A DNA stretch of 64,000 nt, taken from positions 46,312,255 to 46,376,254 of the forward strand of contig CM055111.1 of the NCBI GenBank assembly GCA_029204225.1. Direction: 5' to 3'. A model generated the notes under the pieces. That model saw only the letters and a list, made by a program, of their open reading frames with translations, was not told the DNA's origin and ran no database searches. Position 1 is the first letter of the stretch. Every line of letters begins with the position of its first letter. The translations under genes were made by a program, and so were the position numbers. This DNA is from Diphasiastrum complanatum. Taxonomy: Eukaryota > Streptophyta > Lycopodiopsida > Lycopodiales > Lycopodiaceae. Positions 14,068 to 25,264 of the stretch are shown here, in pieces.

Positions 14068-14099
14068 AGAAGAATCTATTGCAATTGAAGGAGAAGGAT

Positions 14100-15163
14100 C
14101 GCTCATGGTATCAAGTTTCTCCTCTACAGCCTTCAAGAAGGATCATGGTATATTGATAATGGTGCTTCATCACACATGTGTTGCTCCATGAATTCTTTTG
14201 ATTCTATTGTACCTTATTAAGGATTTAAGAAATCAATATACACAACAAGTGATCATGAATGTACTATTGAAGGAATTGGGAGTATTCCCTTAAAGCTTGC
14301 ATCTTCTAAAGTTTTATCTTTTCCAATGTTCTTTTTGTTCCTAAACTCACAAAGAACCTCATAAGTGTTGGCCACTTGCTTGATAATGGCCTTGATGTGA
14401 GATTTAACATCAATACTTGTATTATTAAGAAAGGTGATGAGATCCTAGAACATGGATCCAAATATGGTGGCATTTTAAAGTTAGATCCACATGAAAGTGC
14501 AAATTCTTGTGATGTTGCTTTTATGATTACTATCTCCAAGGAGGAGTTATGGCATAGGAGATTGGGACATCCCAATTTCAAATCTATGCTTTCTATGGTC
14601 AAGGATGCAAAAGCTTTTGGCTTACCAAGATCACTTTCCAAAGAGATCAAGCCATGTGAGGCTTGTGCAATAGCAAAATCACATAATAATCCATTTCCAA
14701 GGTCTTCTATCAAGACTACACATCCATTGGAGTTGATACACTTGGATGTACACTTTTCATCATCTAAAAGCAAGGGTGGTCCACTTGCTTTGTTACTTTT
14801 ATTGACGATTTCACATGGTTATATTTTCTTTCTTTTAAAGCTATGGTGTGTGATTATTTCCTTGTTTTCAAAACTTTTGTTGAAAAACAATTTTCTTACA
14901 AAGTTAAAGCTTTGAGATGTGATGGAGGTGGAGAGTATATCTCCAACAAATTCCATGACTATTGTGAGCAAGAAGGGATCAAAAGAGAATTTTCTTTTGC
15001 TGATTCCCCTCCACAAAATGGGGTTGTCGAAAGAAAGAATAGATCCTTATGTGAGTATGCAAAAACAATTCGAATTGAAGCCTCTTTACCTATTGATTTT
15101 TGGAGAGAAGCTATAAATTGTGCAAACTATTTGTGCAATAGATTACCTCACAATGCTCTATAG
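14100..15163 (+). pseudogene. Protease and integrase of A2 (broken, truncated)
   Basis: Protease entry WYIDNGASSHMCC has Asn in place of the Ser/Thr of the D-S/T-G catalytic loop. A frameshift near 14335 precedes SVGHLLDNGLDVRF. The HHCC region (HRRLGHPNFK, CEACAIAKSH) and D1 (IHLDVHF) are present; a frameshift near 14785 shifts the frame before IDDF. D2 (RCDGGGEY, ~14920) and the catalytic Glu (QNGVVERKN, ~15018) are intact. The sequence ends at NRLPHNAL (15163). Confidence 0.85.
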
Positions 15164-15590
15164 GTGGTCTGCGTTCTCTTGTCGATCTTCAAGGAAATGA
15201 GTGAAGTTGATTATTTTCATCATGTTGTAGTTGTTGAGCTGCAACATCATCTTCTTCGGATTGGTTGTTGATAAGTTGTTCGTCTGAAGTGGATGAGCTA
15301 GGACCTTCAATAGGAATAGTCGACTTTGGGAACATAAGTCTTCGATACTTCGGGAGAGTCCGATAGTTCGACTATATGAGCTTTGCCCTTGCCTTTGAGG
15401 TCGATAAACTGATCTTTGATGAAGATGATATCCCATATCTTGGACTCGATAGGATCATACAACTTATAAGTTTTATCTGAAGTCGTGTAGCTAATGAAAA
15501 TAGATTTGATACTCTGGAAGTTGAGCTTCTTCCTGAGATCTTGCAGTATTTGCTCATAAGCGACCCACTAGTTGCACTCACTACACTGAT
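15164..15590 (-). pseudogene. Inverted fragment of the D-family integrase tail and linker
   Basis: The reverse complement closely matches 59340-59765 of element D: the integrase C-terminus (KLDFQSIKSIFI-like, YKLYDPIESKIWDI, KDQFIDLKGKGK), then the divergent linker to RT. It abuts the truncated A2 integrase head to tail in opposite orientation, so a rearrangement or a nested insertion with deletions joined them. Confidence 0.75.
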
Positions 15591-17419
15591 CCCAATGAGT
15601 GCCAAGAGAAAATTATTTGTTTCCCTATGTCCCAAGAAAACGCAAATGCAATGATGTTTGTGTATCCATAACCACAATATTAAAATTTTTCATACGTAGT
15701 GGGGGAACTAGTCCACTTAATTGATGGTAACAATGGTAGATTTATGCCAATATTTGCTAGTCAAGTCTAGGACACTAAGACAAAACATTGAATAAATGCT
15801 ATAGATGCAAAACTGATTAATGGATTGTTGAATGTCTCAATAAATGAATTGGTCATGATTACATCCCACTTTGCAAGGAGTGTGGTATAGACCACCCATA
15901 TCTAATCTATTGTTTTGTCAGAATGGAGAGAAATATGAATCTCCCAGCCACGTCGCGTATTCAACATCTTGTTAATTGTTTGTACATATTTGTGAGAGAG
16001 ATGCTACCCTAGGAGGTTAAACCATGAGGCCCAGTGCCATTTCTTATGTAATGTTAGGTGGGTCCCTTGACATGGAGTCCTAACATGTACTATGGGTGAA
16101 AAAAACAATTCCTCATAAATGGATAAAAATTGTATACATAAAAAAATCTCACATCTCACATCTCATGCAAGAGCAATCATACAGAGTTGGTTGTTTGCTT
16201 AAAATCACTAGTTTGATCTGCATAACTCCAGGAAACTATTAACAAGACTATTATTTATTTCTTCCACTTACAACTTTTCTTTTGTTAGCAAGAGGTGACT
16301 CTCAAACAAGAGGCAAATTGCCGCTCTTTCCACAACTTCCCTTTTGTTAACAAAAGGTGACTTGCAAACAAGAGAAAGAGAAGTCTTCACTAGATAGGTA
16401 CCTAGGAGGTGGGTGCTAGCTCAACACATCATGCTATGGAAGGCGACCGTTCATAGACTACAAATGCTTCATTGGACCTTGGCTTAGTTGGTTATTTTTG
16501 TACGAATTTTCAAGGGACATTAAGAAAACATGGCTTTTTATGAGACTCAAAACAAAAAACATGCCACAACACTTGATGTCCTTACTACCTAGAACAATTT
16601 ATAACACATCAGCCATTAAGTTGAGGTGGTGGGCCATCAGATTGTAGCACACTCACATATAGGTTCAAACCGTGCAGGTTGTGGCCATTGACATCTTGGC
16701 CTACTTTTGGTCCAATAGCCTACATTTGTACATAGGACGTAATTTGATATAATCCTAGGAAGATAAAAAGGCTCATAAAATTCAAAGGATTGTGACCCGT
16801 ATAATTTTTCAACTACTAAAAAGGCGCCAGCTCAGGAATGCTTGATTCTTGGTGACCTAATTACACCTGCTAAAGGCTATTCTAGAGACTAATTTTAGCT
16901 GCTAAAAGGCATCATGATTTAGTTGCAGGTGATAGCCCACACCAATTATATGTCATCAAGGCAAAGCTCAGGACTGGAAAGCCATAGGGCTTTTCTTTTA
17001 CATGAGAATTGAAATCAATCTGTCATGGTTTTGCAATACTATGACTTGCTTCTCAGGATTGGAATAATTTGAAATCTCTCGTGGCTTTGCAATATTATGG
17101 CACCCACAATATTGTGCATTGCAGGTGATATACATCCACCCACACCAATAATCTTTGTCATGAAGGCAAAACTCAAGACTGAAAAGCTATTGAGCTCTTA
17201 TGTTACAAGAAATTTGAAATCAATCTTTCATGGCTTTGCATAACCATAGGCTTCTCAAAATTGGGCTAATTGCAATCAGTCAGTCATGGTTTTGCCATAT
17301 TATGGCTTGCTTCTGAGAATTGGGCAGCTTGTGCTTGCTCCTGCAACTAGCTTGCACCTGAATCTTACCTTATAATCAAGCAATATATCAGCCGGTTATA
17401 GCTGTTCCTAATTTTGATT
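15591..17419. other. Intergenic DNA downstream of the SPRY gene
   Basis: No coding sequence found. The right half (16920-17335) is made of imperfect direct repeats listed separately. The remainder is AT-rich and anonymous, with short repeated phrases such as GGTGACTT...AAACAAGAG near 16290 and 16345. Confidence 0.45.
16920..17335. repeat. Imperfect ~200-base direct repeats
   Basis: The block from GCAGGTGATAGCCCACACCAA (16925) through AAAGCYNNNGGGCTTTT and GAAATCAATCTGTCATGG recurs from GCAGGTGATATACATCCACC (17122) on, with the same order of phrases (CACACCAAT, GTCAT.AAGGCAAA, GAAATCAATC, TGGCTTTGC, TTCTCA.AATTGG). The phrase GTCATGG/CGTGGC TTTTGC...TATGGC occurs four times in all. It lies just 3' of the SPRY gene's stop codon on the gene's strand. 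Confidence 0.7.
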
Positions 17420-17988
17420 CTAACCTCGCCCAACTTCCAAAGCTATCTCAAAGAGATCTGCTTCCACCTCAGAAAAGAGATGACGGTGCTGTTGAAGATC
17501 TTGGGAGCTGAGAGGACTAAACTCCATCTCTACTAGCCCATGGGAATCAAGTCTTTCCATTGAGAAAAGCTCTCCACTATCTTCATATAGGGGGTGGTTG
17601 CTCTTTGATAACCTCGGGTTGGGTGGCCTGCTGTTCCCAGGATCTGGCGCTCTGCGTTCGTTTGCCTGAGGGTAAACAAATGAGCTCTGGCCAAGATTTA
17701 CCAGTATTGTGGCATCGTAGTTTGATCCAATGCGAGCGTGAAGTGGGTGCATGAAATCTTGGCTGCTTGAAGTCACTGAAGTCACAATGTCTCCATTGAA
17801 TGTGAAAAAAACTCTTTTTTCTTTAGGATTGTACCCACATCCCACTGTTGTAGATGTTGTTGCTTCCCAGAACCTGGCTTTTGCAGTAGTATGTTTTTCA
17901 CCATATCTGTCAATGGGTAAGCCTGTCAACACCATCCACTTTCCTACTGTTAGACATCATTGATCCGTCAATCGATCAAGCCCCCCCC

Positions 17989-18035
<47 letters not shown>

Positions 18036-19157
18036 GCCACAGCTGTACTGCTATCAAAATACTATGATTGATACAGGAGAAACAAAACAATATATAAGAG
18101 ATAGAAATAGTGGGATTGAAATGGTGAGCAAACCATCAAGTAGGATTTGACCATCTGAGTATAAGCCAACGGAACCCAGAGATGAGCCGGGAAGAGCAGT
18201 CGCCGGAACATCACTTAACGCCAGCCTTGCCCCCAGCCCAACAGCTAAAATTTTACTTTTGTCACCTTCATGATTGTTAATGTTTAGCAAATGGAACTCA
18301 TTGAGTCCCTTGGACATGAGCGACTGAAACTTTTTATCTTCACCTTTTGGTTCTTCATCGTGTTGTTCTGAATTGGGCGTGCCATCAGATGATGTCTTCT
18401 GTTTGAAGCCATGGAGCATCTTACCCACTGATGAGCTTCTGTTTACGGCCATTGACTGCCCATGAAAAGGAGAAGAAGTAGACTGGCTCCTGTTGTCATG
18501 CTCAGATGGTAGATCATGAGACACAGCGTGAGAGGGATGCTCACAGCCTTCTGCCACAATTGTGATTTCATAATAGGCCTCTTGAGGGTAGGAGTGTGCA
18601 CCCAGTGGTGGCCCAGGCAACGGCAAAGCCGACTGCAGAATCTGAAAAGAAGAAGCAGACCTTTCATCGAATTTCCTGCCAGGGTTTAATCGAATTGACT
18701 GCATGTAATCTGCACCATTTCCTATTTCCCATGCAATTTCTGGCTCCATATCCCCTCTTCGTCCACACTGCGTGCAGGTGTTCCATACCTTGGAAGATAT
18801 AGGAGTTGCTTGAGAACGTAGATAATAGAAAGCAAAAGCACCCCACCCATTCTCGACTGCATCTATCATGAGGTTTGGATTTTCAATCCAGTCAAAGTAC
18901 TTAAAAGCATGTGTATTTTTTCGGAGTTTGATTGTGTGGTTGCCCTGCCTAGAAATAAAATGTTCGTAGTTCTTTGAGCTCAGTTTCTGCAGTTCAGAGT
19001 AGATCCTACCATGCCGTCCTGTTTCGCCTTCTAATACTGGAGGATCGAGCTCAACGTGAGAGTGCTTTGACCAATGCCTCCATAGCAGTAACAACACTAG
19101 CGAAATTACGCTAGCAACAGCTGCTCCAACTATTGTCCAAACTTTCCATGTCTGCAT
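17420..19157 (-). CDS. Membrane-anchored SPRY-domain protein, two exons
   Basis: Coding exons 19157-18134 and 17946-17420 on the minus strand join through a GT-AG intron (18133-17947, 187 bases) to give 516 codons plus TAG with the frame kept. The N-terminus is a signal anchor (hydrophobic residues ~7-26) followed by WRHW and a basic stretch. A conserved-looking region (RIYSELQKLSSKNYEHF; KYFDWIENPNLMIDAVENGW, residues 51-105) precedes the SPRY domain, which begins at AYYEITIVAEG (~194-204), is interrupted by a ~90-residue Ser/acidic insert, resumes at LAVGLGARLA (304) and SVGLYSDGQILLD (329-341) and ends with TVGCGYNPKEKRVFFTFNGD (375-394). The tail is Pro/Glu/His-rich and probably disordered. 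SPRY domains bind protein partners; function and membrane are unknown. ATG 19157 follows an in-frame TGA. The gene looks intact and unlike its neighbours shows no decay. Confidence 0.8.
17981..18030. repeat. C19 and (CT)n tract in the SPRY gene intron
   Basis: Nineteen C residues (17981-17999) followed by about fifteen CT units. On the gene strand this is (GA)n-G19, about 35 bases upstream of the acceptor, so it is not the pyrimidine tract. Confidence 0.95.
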
Positions 19158-19664
19158 ACCCCTTGGTCTTAATACAGTCTTTTTTCATTCCATAGATTTC
19201 CTTTTGTCTGATGTAAAATCGCACAATGAGGACATAAATTTCACTCAGCTGGTTAATGAGATCAACCAGAGCTTCAGGCACCATATAACCAATCTTAATT
19301 GTCGGAGAACATGTCAAAGGAAAGCCTTTTCCAAGAGCTCAAAAGTAAACACAATGTAGAAGCAAGAAGAACACACAAAAACCCACGTTATCTTTTTGAC
19401 TTTTCACAAATCTAAGATCCAGAAGCAAAATTCATCAGTGCTTTCTCCACCCAAATTTTTGTTGATTGTGTCTAGTTTAAAAGCTGGATCAAGGATGTGA
19501 ATGCAAAGAAAGGGCTGATTGATGGTGTGACTAGACGATTATTGTTTGAAATTTTCAAGAAGTGAGGAGTCATTTCTGATCTAAGACCTGTGCCAATATA
19601 GTCAAGCACGACAGCTTCGAGTGTTTCAGAAGGAAGCAGCCTCAGAATTCGTCATGTCTCTGAT

Positions 19665-19665
19665 A

Positions 19666-19720
<55 letters not shown>
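19665..19720. repeat. Compound (TG)n(GA)n microsatellite
   Basis: TG units to 19685 followed directly by GA units to 19720. Confidence 0.95.
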
Positions 19721-19725
<5 letters not shown>

Positions 19726-19925
19726 TGACTTGAGAGGAGAGATTTCATGTGAAGGTTTGGTGCTCTTTCTCTTTCAAGATGGGGTAGGCTTTACTCAATG
19801 CCCAAGTGCTCACATGCTCACATTTTATTTCTCTTGTGGAGGCATCTTTAAAAGCACAATGTTCATGTAAATTTAGAACACATTTTTGAGAGCATTTTTG
19901 TCATGATTTTCAAGTGGACATCCAA

Positions 19926-20022
19926 TAAAAGTTGACACAAAGCTCTTGAATGTGCTTGCACTAGCTCGTCGATAAAAAGTTGACACAAAGCTCTTGAATG
20001 TGCTTGCGCTAGCTCGTCATTA
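19926..20022. repeat. 48-base tandem duplication
   Basis: AAAAGTTGACACAAAGCTCT... through CTAGCTCGTC occurs twice in a row (about 19926-19973 and 19974-20022) with a single clear substitution (CACTAG/CGCTAG). Confidence 0.85.
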
Positions 20023-20215
20023 GCTGTCCAGATGCACGTTTCATCAAAAAAATTTGAAAAAAAATGTAATTTTTTCCTCGAAAAATGGGAAGACAAAAAA
20101 AAAATTATGTGAAAAAAAATCCCACAGTAAAAAGAAACTAAAATACAAACTCGAAAGAGTAACCCACAAAAAAAATACAAGAAAAGAAATCCGCAAAAAC
20201 TCTTCTCACTTGTCA

Positions 20216-20450
20216 TTATGTAGGGGAGAAGGCCTGCTGCACTCAGGCCTTCCGACCTGCTTAGTAGGGTCCTCTAGATGCCGCCTTTGGGCAATCACCT
20301 CTCCGGGGACGAAGGGCAGGGCTCCGTTTGAGGGCCTTTTGCCCCTTGCTTGGTGGGGCCCTCGGGATGCCATCCTTGGGCACTTGCCCTCAGGCACCCA
20401 CCATCTAGGGGGGAAACCCCCCCCCCCCCCCCCAAAAAAAAAAAAAAAAA
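20216..20450. repeat. GC-rich duplicated block ending in C17-A17
   Basis: A sharp GC-rich island in AT-rich DNA. Two halves are related: TAGTAGGGTCCTCTAGATGCC (near 20262) and TGGTGGGGCCCTCGGGATGCC (near 20350), each followed by CTTTGGGCA/CCTTGGGCA. The block ends in 17 C (20417-20433) and 17 A (20434-20450). The A tract suggests retroposition, but no Pol III A/B boxes or target duplication were found. Confidence 0.6.
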
Positions 20451-21272
20451 GAAAAAGAAAAAGATGATCACCACTTGGAAAAAGATATCAAATGAACATC
20501 GTTCAATTTTTATATTGTTGTAAATTTGGGTTGTGACATCAAACAAATTCGGAGGAGAAGAGCTAAGGTGGTTTCTAAGCAAGTTGTCTCAAAATGGATT
20601 GGCTTCCATGCGAAGACTTATAATAATGAATATTTTTTGCAAGAATGATGCCTATTTTTGAGGGGTGGAGAGGAGAAGACATAGGTTGACATCTTATTCA
20701 ATGCTATAAAATGCCTCTTGTAGTTTATATTAAGATAATTCCTGTCATCTCGTACTTATTAGCCCAAGTTCCTACATGTTTTGCATGCCACAAAATGACA
20801 CCTTAATTTTCGTTGAAGTTTCTCATGTTGCCTTCTGGAGACTAGTAGAAATATGACGTTTAAGGTAATGGTTTTTTTATATATTTAAAGTTGGAAAGTA
20901 CACACTTGCAAACGACTAATCATTGTCAAATGTTTGCCCTTTTAAAGTTCAACACTATGGTGTCCTCATCTATAGTTCCATTAGATATAATATTTGTTGA
21001 TGTGCCAAAAGGATTTTTCCTCAAATACCTACGTTCGAGGACATGTGGGGTAGGAAATGTATTAGCTAGTGATAATTGGGAGGGCATGTTGTGAGTGGTA
21101 GTAGCCACACATGACGAGGACCATATTACATGTGGTTCGGCCTGACGAATGGCCATAATTGCAACTAGTTAGCTTTAATTAGATTTATTCAACCTATTTT
21201 TGGCTTTAGTATTATCGGCAACTTGGTTCCAAAAGGGCCAAACACAACTTGATTGCGTAAAAAGTGAGGGAG

Positions 21273-21409
<137 letters not shown>

Positions 21410-21548
21410 ATACAACAAAAAATGAGCAAGTAATCATGAAACCAAATACGACTTCAGCCAAGGTCTATTGTGTGCCTTGTAGGGTCTATTGTAAAGACAT
21501 TTCATAGTCCAAAAATTGTGCATATACTCCAATGGCCTACCACATACA

Positions 21549-21552
<4 letters not shown>

Positions 21553-21604
<52 letters not shown>
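21553..21604. repeat. (AT)n microsatellite
   Basis: Uninterrupted AT run of about 52 bases. Confidence 0.97.
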
Positions 21605-21608
<4 letters not shown>

Positions 21609-22087
21609 AAGTAAGGAAAAATATCTACGACAAAAAAAAAGTTTATTGATAGCTCCAAAGTTTTTCACGATAAAAAATATTGAAAAGCTATAAATCACGA
21701 TCAAAGATTGTTCGTTCCTAGTTAACGAGTTGGGTAAGAGTCATTTGTGTTTCTAGAAAGGAACCAAGCTCAAATCTAGGATGCTACAAAAGAAAAAAAG
21801 GACACTTGGGAGTCTCATGCTCCAAATTTGGCTTATACTATGGATATAGAATGTCAACAATGTACATAATCATTCTACCAACATTCATTCAAAACAAAGT
21901 AGATAATGTTGTTAATTAGCTGGTTTAAAGGCAAATAGTCTAGAGGATGATTCACTAGAGGAGTCTAGAGGATGTTTCACTATAGGAGTCTATAAGAGTC
22001 TATAAGTTGCTTCACTTCAAAAGACATGATGAAGCTAAGAATCACAAGCTCTACCTTATTCAAATACTAGCTTTCTCATGCAAAGCT

Positions 22088-23044
22088 TGTTGGAAATTAA
22101 GTCCACAGTTGTCTCCTTGGTGAATACAATTTATATTTTCAAGGTTCTTCTTGCAAGAATCATAAAGTTTCCTATTTTGCTATTTAGCAAAATTGCTCTC
22201 ATTTTGTGTGTAGAATAATGCCTGGTAAAATACACGGGTTTCTACAAGCAGTTCGACAACGTGCAATTTCTACCCAGAATCAAATCAAATCAGCCGAACT
22301 ATTTGAAGGTCGACTTCATCGACTTTCCGGCTAATCTACATCAAAGGGTATCCATTCCCGTCTACTTCTACATTCGAATGGCAAAGCATTATAAAGAACA
22401 TCGAAGGCCTGACCATCCTCAACTTCTTCAACAAACAAGTCACTCGACATCGAAGTCTTTGAAGTCCTCGACTTCTTCAATCAAGTCTCCAAAGTCTCCG
22501 ACTTTTTGACAACTTCAGTCATCAACCGAAGTGTTCGACTTCTTCCACAACCGAAGTCTTCGACTTCTTGACAACTTTGCATGACCTCTTTTTTACAGTG
22601 CACGATTCAGTTTTAGCCTCCACAAATTCTATCTTAGAGACAAACTTTTCAGAAATAGCTTTTTGCATCAGACACTGACTCCCAGAATTCGCAGACAATT
22701 CGTTAAAGCTTAGAAAATTTCCTACGATTTCCTTGTTACCTCCGCAAATTCTGATCAAACACATATTTGCACTATCAGTCATTTTTTTCTATTTTGAGAC
22801 ACAAAAATCACTTAGAAAAATTCGCCGGCCTCAAAACACTGCCTCGAAATTCGCGACCATCATTACAAAATCGTGGACACTAAGGACGATTTGTGGGAGG
22901 AGTTGCAAATTCCTGACCAAAAAAGTCTATATATAGACTCCACCCTTCTCTACACGAATTCATTTTAGATTCCTGCTCTCGAGTGCATGCCAAAATGTTT
23001 TAGAATTTTCAAACTTGCCAGAGCAATCTAAAATCACTGCTACT
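22088..23044 (+). repeat. LTR-like sequence with TATA box
   Basis: Starts TGTTGGAAATTAAGTCCACAG and CCTTGG, matching for about 33 bases the 5' end of the element C LTR (31350, minus). A TATATATAG box (22928-22936) sits inside the palindrome AGTCTATATATAGACT, about 110 bases before the ATG at 23045. The section 22440-22565 is packed with CGAAGT/ACTTCG repeats that can pair with each other. No PBS was found, so it may be a 5' LTR whose end is lost or simply the promoter of the ORF that follows. Confidence 0.45.
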
Positions 23045-25264
23045 ATGGCCTCCCGTGACTCTTTGCTCTCTTTGCATCACCGTAAACCCCCTAGGCCTTA
23101 TTCAGAGAACATTTTTATGATTCGTATCAAGAATTACGTCGAGCAGTTGATCCTGGCCAAGGATATCCTCACAAACCTTGGATTTGATCCGACTCACTTC
23201 CGTGACCAGCAGAGCGAGAGCCTGATCTGAGCGGCCTACCCTACCTATTCGGATGAATTCCAGACTTTTAAGCTTACATCTAAGAGTGGCAGTTACACAA
23301 TCATCAACGTCTCTCCTGAGCATATACAGAGCATTGGCTTCCCTAATCTTGGAGAGACAATCCATGGCAAGGGCACCATTTATGATGCCAAGTATTTCAC
23401 AAATTTTTTGACAGAGGATGGCAAAACTATTGCCCAAACCAATGACGGGATAGCCATCTGCCTCCTCACAGATCCCCATCTCCGAGCTACCTCAGAAATT
23501 CTCGTCACCATGGTCGAGGTGCATACTGCCAAGATAGATCACATACCCCCGGGCGACCTCTTCTCTTTGACCATCACCATGGACGATCCCACTCAAAACT
23601 ACAAGTGGGCTGAGAAGGTAGCAGAAAAGCTGTGTGGGGCCTTGAAAGCCAGAAAACCAACTACCAAGTGTGGACATCTCCTCCACATGTTGGTCACCAA
23701 ACAGTTGGGATCTCGGGCGGCTGCTGCCATCAAAGAGCTTGATGATATCTATCCGAGCACTAAGAAGCGAGCCACCCCCCCAACCAAAAGCAGAACCAAT
23801 TTCACCAGCACCACCAACTAAGAAGCATAATGGGAAGGCGATCAGCACAGAAGCCGACGTCCCTCACGACATTTTATCCAGTGACAATTGGGCTGAGTAT
23901 GCTGAATCCGGAGGGAGCCTTAAACCCTCTCAGGTCCCAAAGGAGGTCCTAGCATAGCAGGAGGCCTTACTCCACCAGACCCAACAACGCAGACAAGTAG
24001 TAGCGGCAGTAGTAGGCAGCTCAGTTGAGGTAGGCCATTATTCACTACTACCTCCACATCGTCACTCACTCTCAACACGGGCTCTGATTCCACACTTCCA
24101 CAAAAGCCCTCACCTGTACAAATATCCACCCTACTTGACTCTACAGTCAATGTAGATGATTTTGCCTTACAATTACTAAAGGAATTCCATCAACCACCGT
24201 CACCACTAACCCACTCCACACATCTTTTCCACGCAGTATATCCCCACCTCTTTCACCCATCATCCCTCAATCACCTCCACCTGTCTTTCATTCATCTCCA
24301 TCTAACCCTATTCATGATTTTCTACCCTTTAACCCAATGCCATATCCTAACTATACATGCACCCTCCCTGACATTGGCCCTTGGGAGCAGTTATCCCTTG
24401 CAGCCCAAAAAGCGGTATGGATAAATGAGCTCCAATACAATCTATTCGGCACCCTAGGGGGACAATATACCATGTGACAATTTGACGATGGCGCTATGGC
24501 GGACCTTCAGAAAGAAAAAGCAAGGTTGGAAGTAGAAAACAAACAACAACAGCTACAGATCCAAAATCTCACCACTTATAATCAACAACAGCAGTAGATG
24601 CTCCTCCACCTCCAGAACCAACTTGAATTGAAGGTATCCAACATGTAGAATACCATCGATAACATCAAAGCAGAAAGGGATGAGGCCATAGCAGATGCAC
24701 AAGCCACACGTTCCGCTATGAAGGAACAGTTGGAATTGGTGGACTTCAACGACTTCGCACCACCAGCTATTCTTGAGGGAACACCCATTCAAGTGGTGGC
24801 TTATCAAACACTGGCCCAAAAGTTGAAAGCCACGATGGAGCAGCACACAAATTACAACAATCATACCTTGCTTCCGTCGAGGCCCTGAACCAACACATTG
24901 CCACCCTCTGGAAGAACGGTTAAATACAGTTGTCTAGTCAATGACGTCTGTTCGTGCAGAGCACGCCTAGTTCCATGATTCCGGGCACCACTTTGATGGA
25001 CCAGATGGTGGAGATGGAGCAGGATTCCAGCAATCTCCTCTTGCTACTCAAGGCTCCTCTTTTCAAGGCCAACCCCTGGGGCAAGGAGCTCAAGCACAAG
25101 CCAATCCATCAGGCTCTGGTGGTACTAGCTCCCAACATGATTTATTTCCTTCCACCGCTTCTAACCTTCTCGACACCACTAACTCCCCATTTATTCCACC
25201 ATTTCCGATTTCTTTGGTGGACTGTACTCATCCATTTGTTTTTGAGTATGAATCGAATTTTTAA
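23045..25264 (+). pseudogene. Decayed ~740-codon ORF of unknown family
   Basis: Not recognised. From ATG 23045 one frame runs to 23821 with a single TGA (23228): an N-terminal globular-looking region (YSENIFMIRIKNYVEQLILA; YTIINVSPEHIQSIGFPNLG; ILVTMVEVHTAKIDHIPPG; YKWAEKVAEKLCGALKAR). A frameshift near 23770 leads into a Pro-rich linker (EPPPQPKAEPISPAPP) ending at a TAG at 23955. A coiled-coil-like Gln/Glu-rich part follows (from ATG 24337; MADLQKEKARLEVENKQQQ; three stops), then a Gly/Gln/Ser-rich tail in a third frame (24983-25264; SSFQGQPLGQGAQAQ) ending FVFEYESNF and TAA. The domain order (globular, Pro-rich, coiled coil, low complexity) resembles a structural protein such as a Gag, but no zinc knuckle, protease or RT is visible. 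Low confidence on any class. Confidence 0.5.

Larger units (their letters stand above)
12819..15163 (+). mobile_element. Copia element A2, internally deleted relative of A
   Basis: LTR sequence from TGTGAAAATCAT (12819) to about 13215 passes directly into gag (AATGAATGTCTCTAATGAG-like region), with the remaining LTR, PBS, leader and the first ~65 Gag codons deleted (over 1.2 kb relative to A). Gag, PR and IN follow to 15163, where the copy stops abruptly and inverted sequence of another family starts. RT, RNase H and the 3' LTR are absent. Confidence 0.85.

Noticed and set aside
16480-16671. A-box-like TGGCTTAGTTGG (16480) and B-box-like GGTTCAAACC (16662), as in tRNA genes or SINEs
   Set aside because: The spacing of about 170 bases is far too long for a Pol III internal promoter and no cloverleaf can be formed.
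22261-22509. 82-codon Ser/Lys-rich open frame
   Set aside because: It lies within the ACTTCG/CGAAGT repeat field; composition reflects the repeats.
23045-25264. Endogenous virus structural gene
   Set aside because: Only the general layout suggests it; no polymerase, movement-protein or other viral hallmark is visible nearby.
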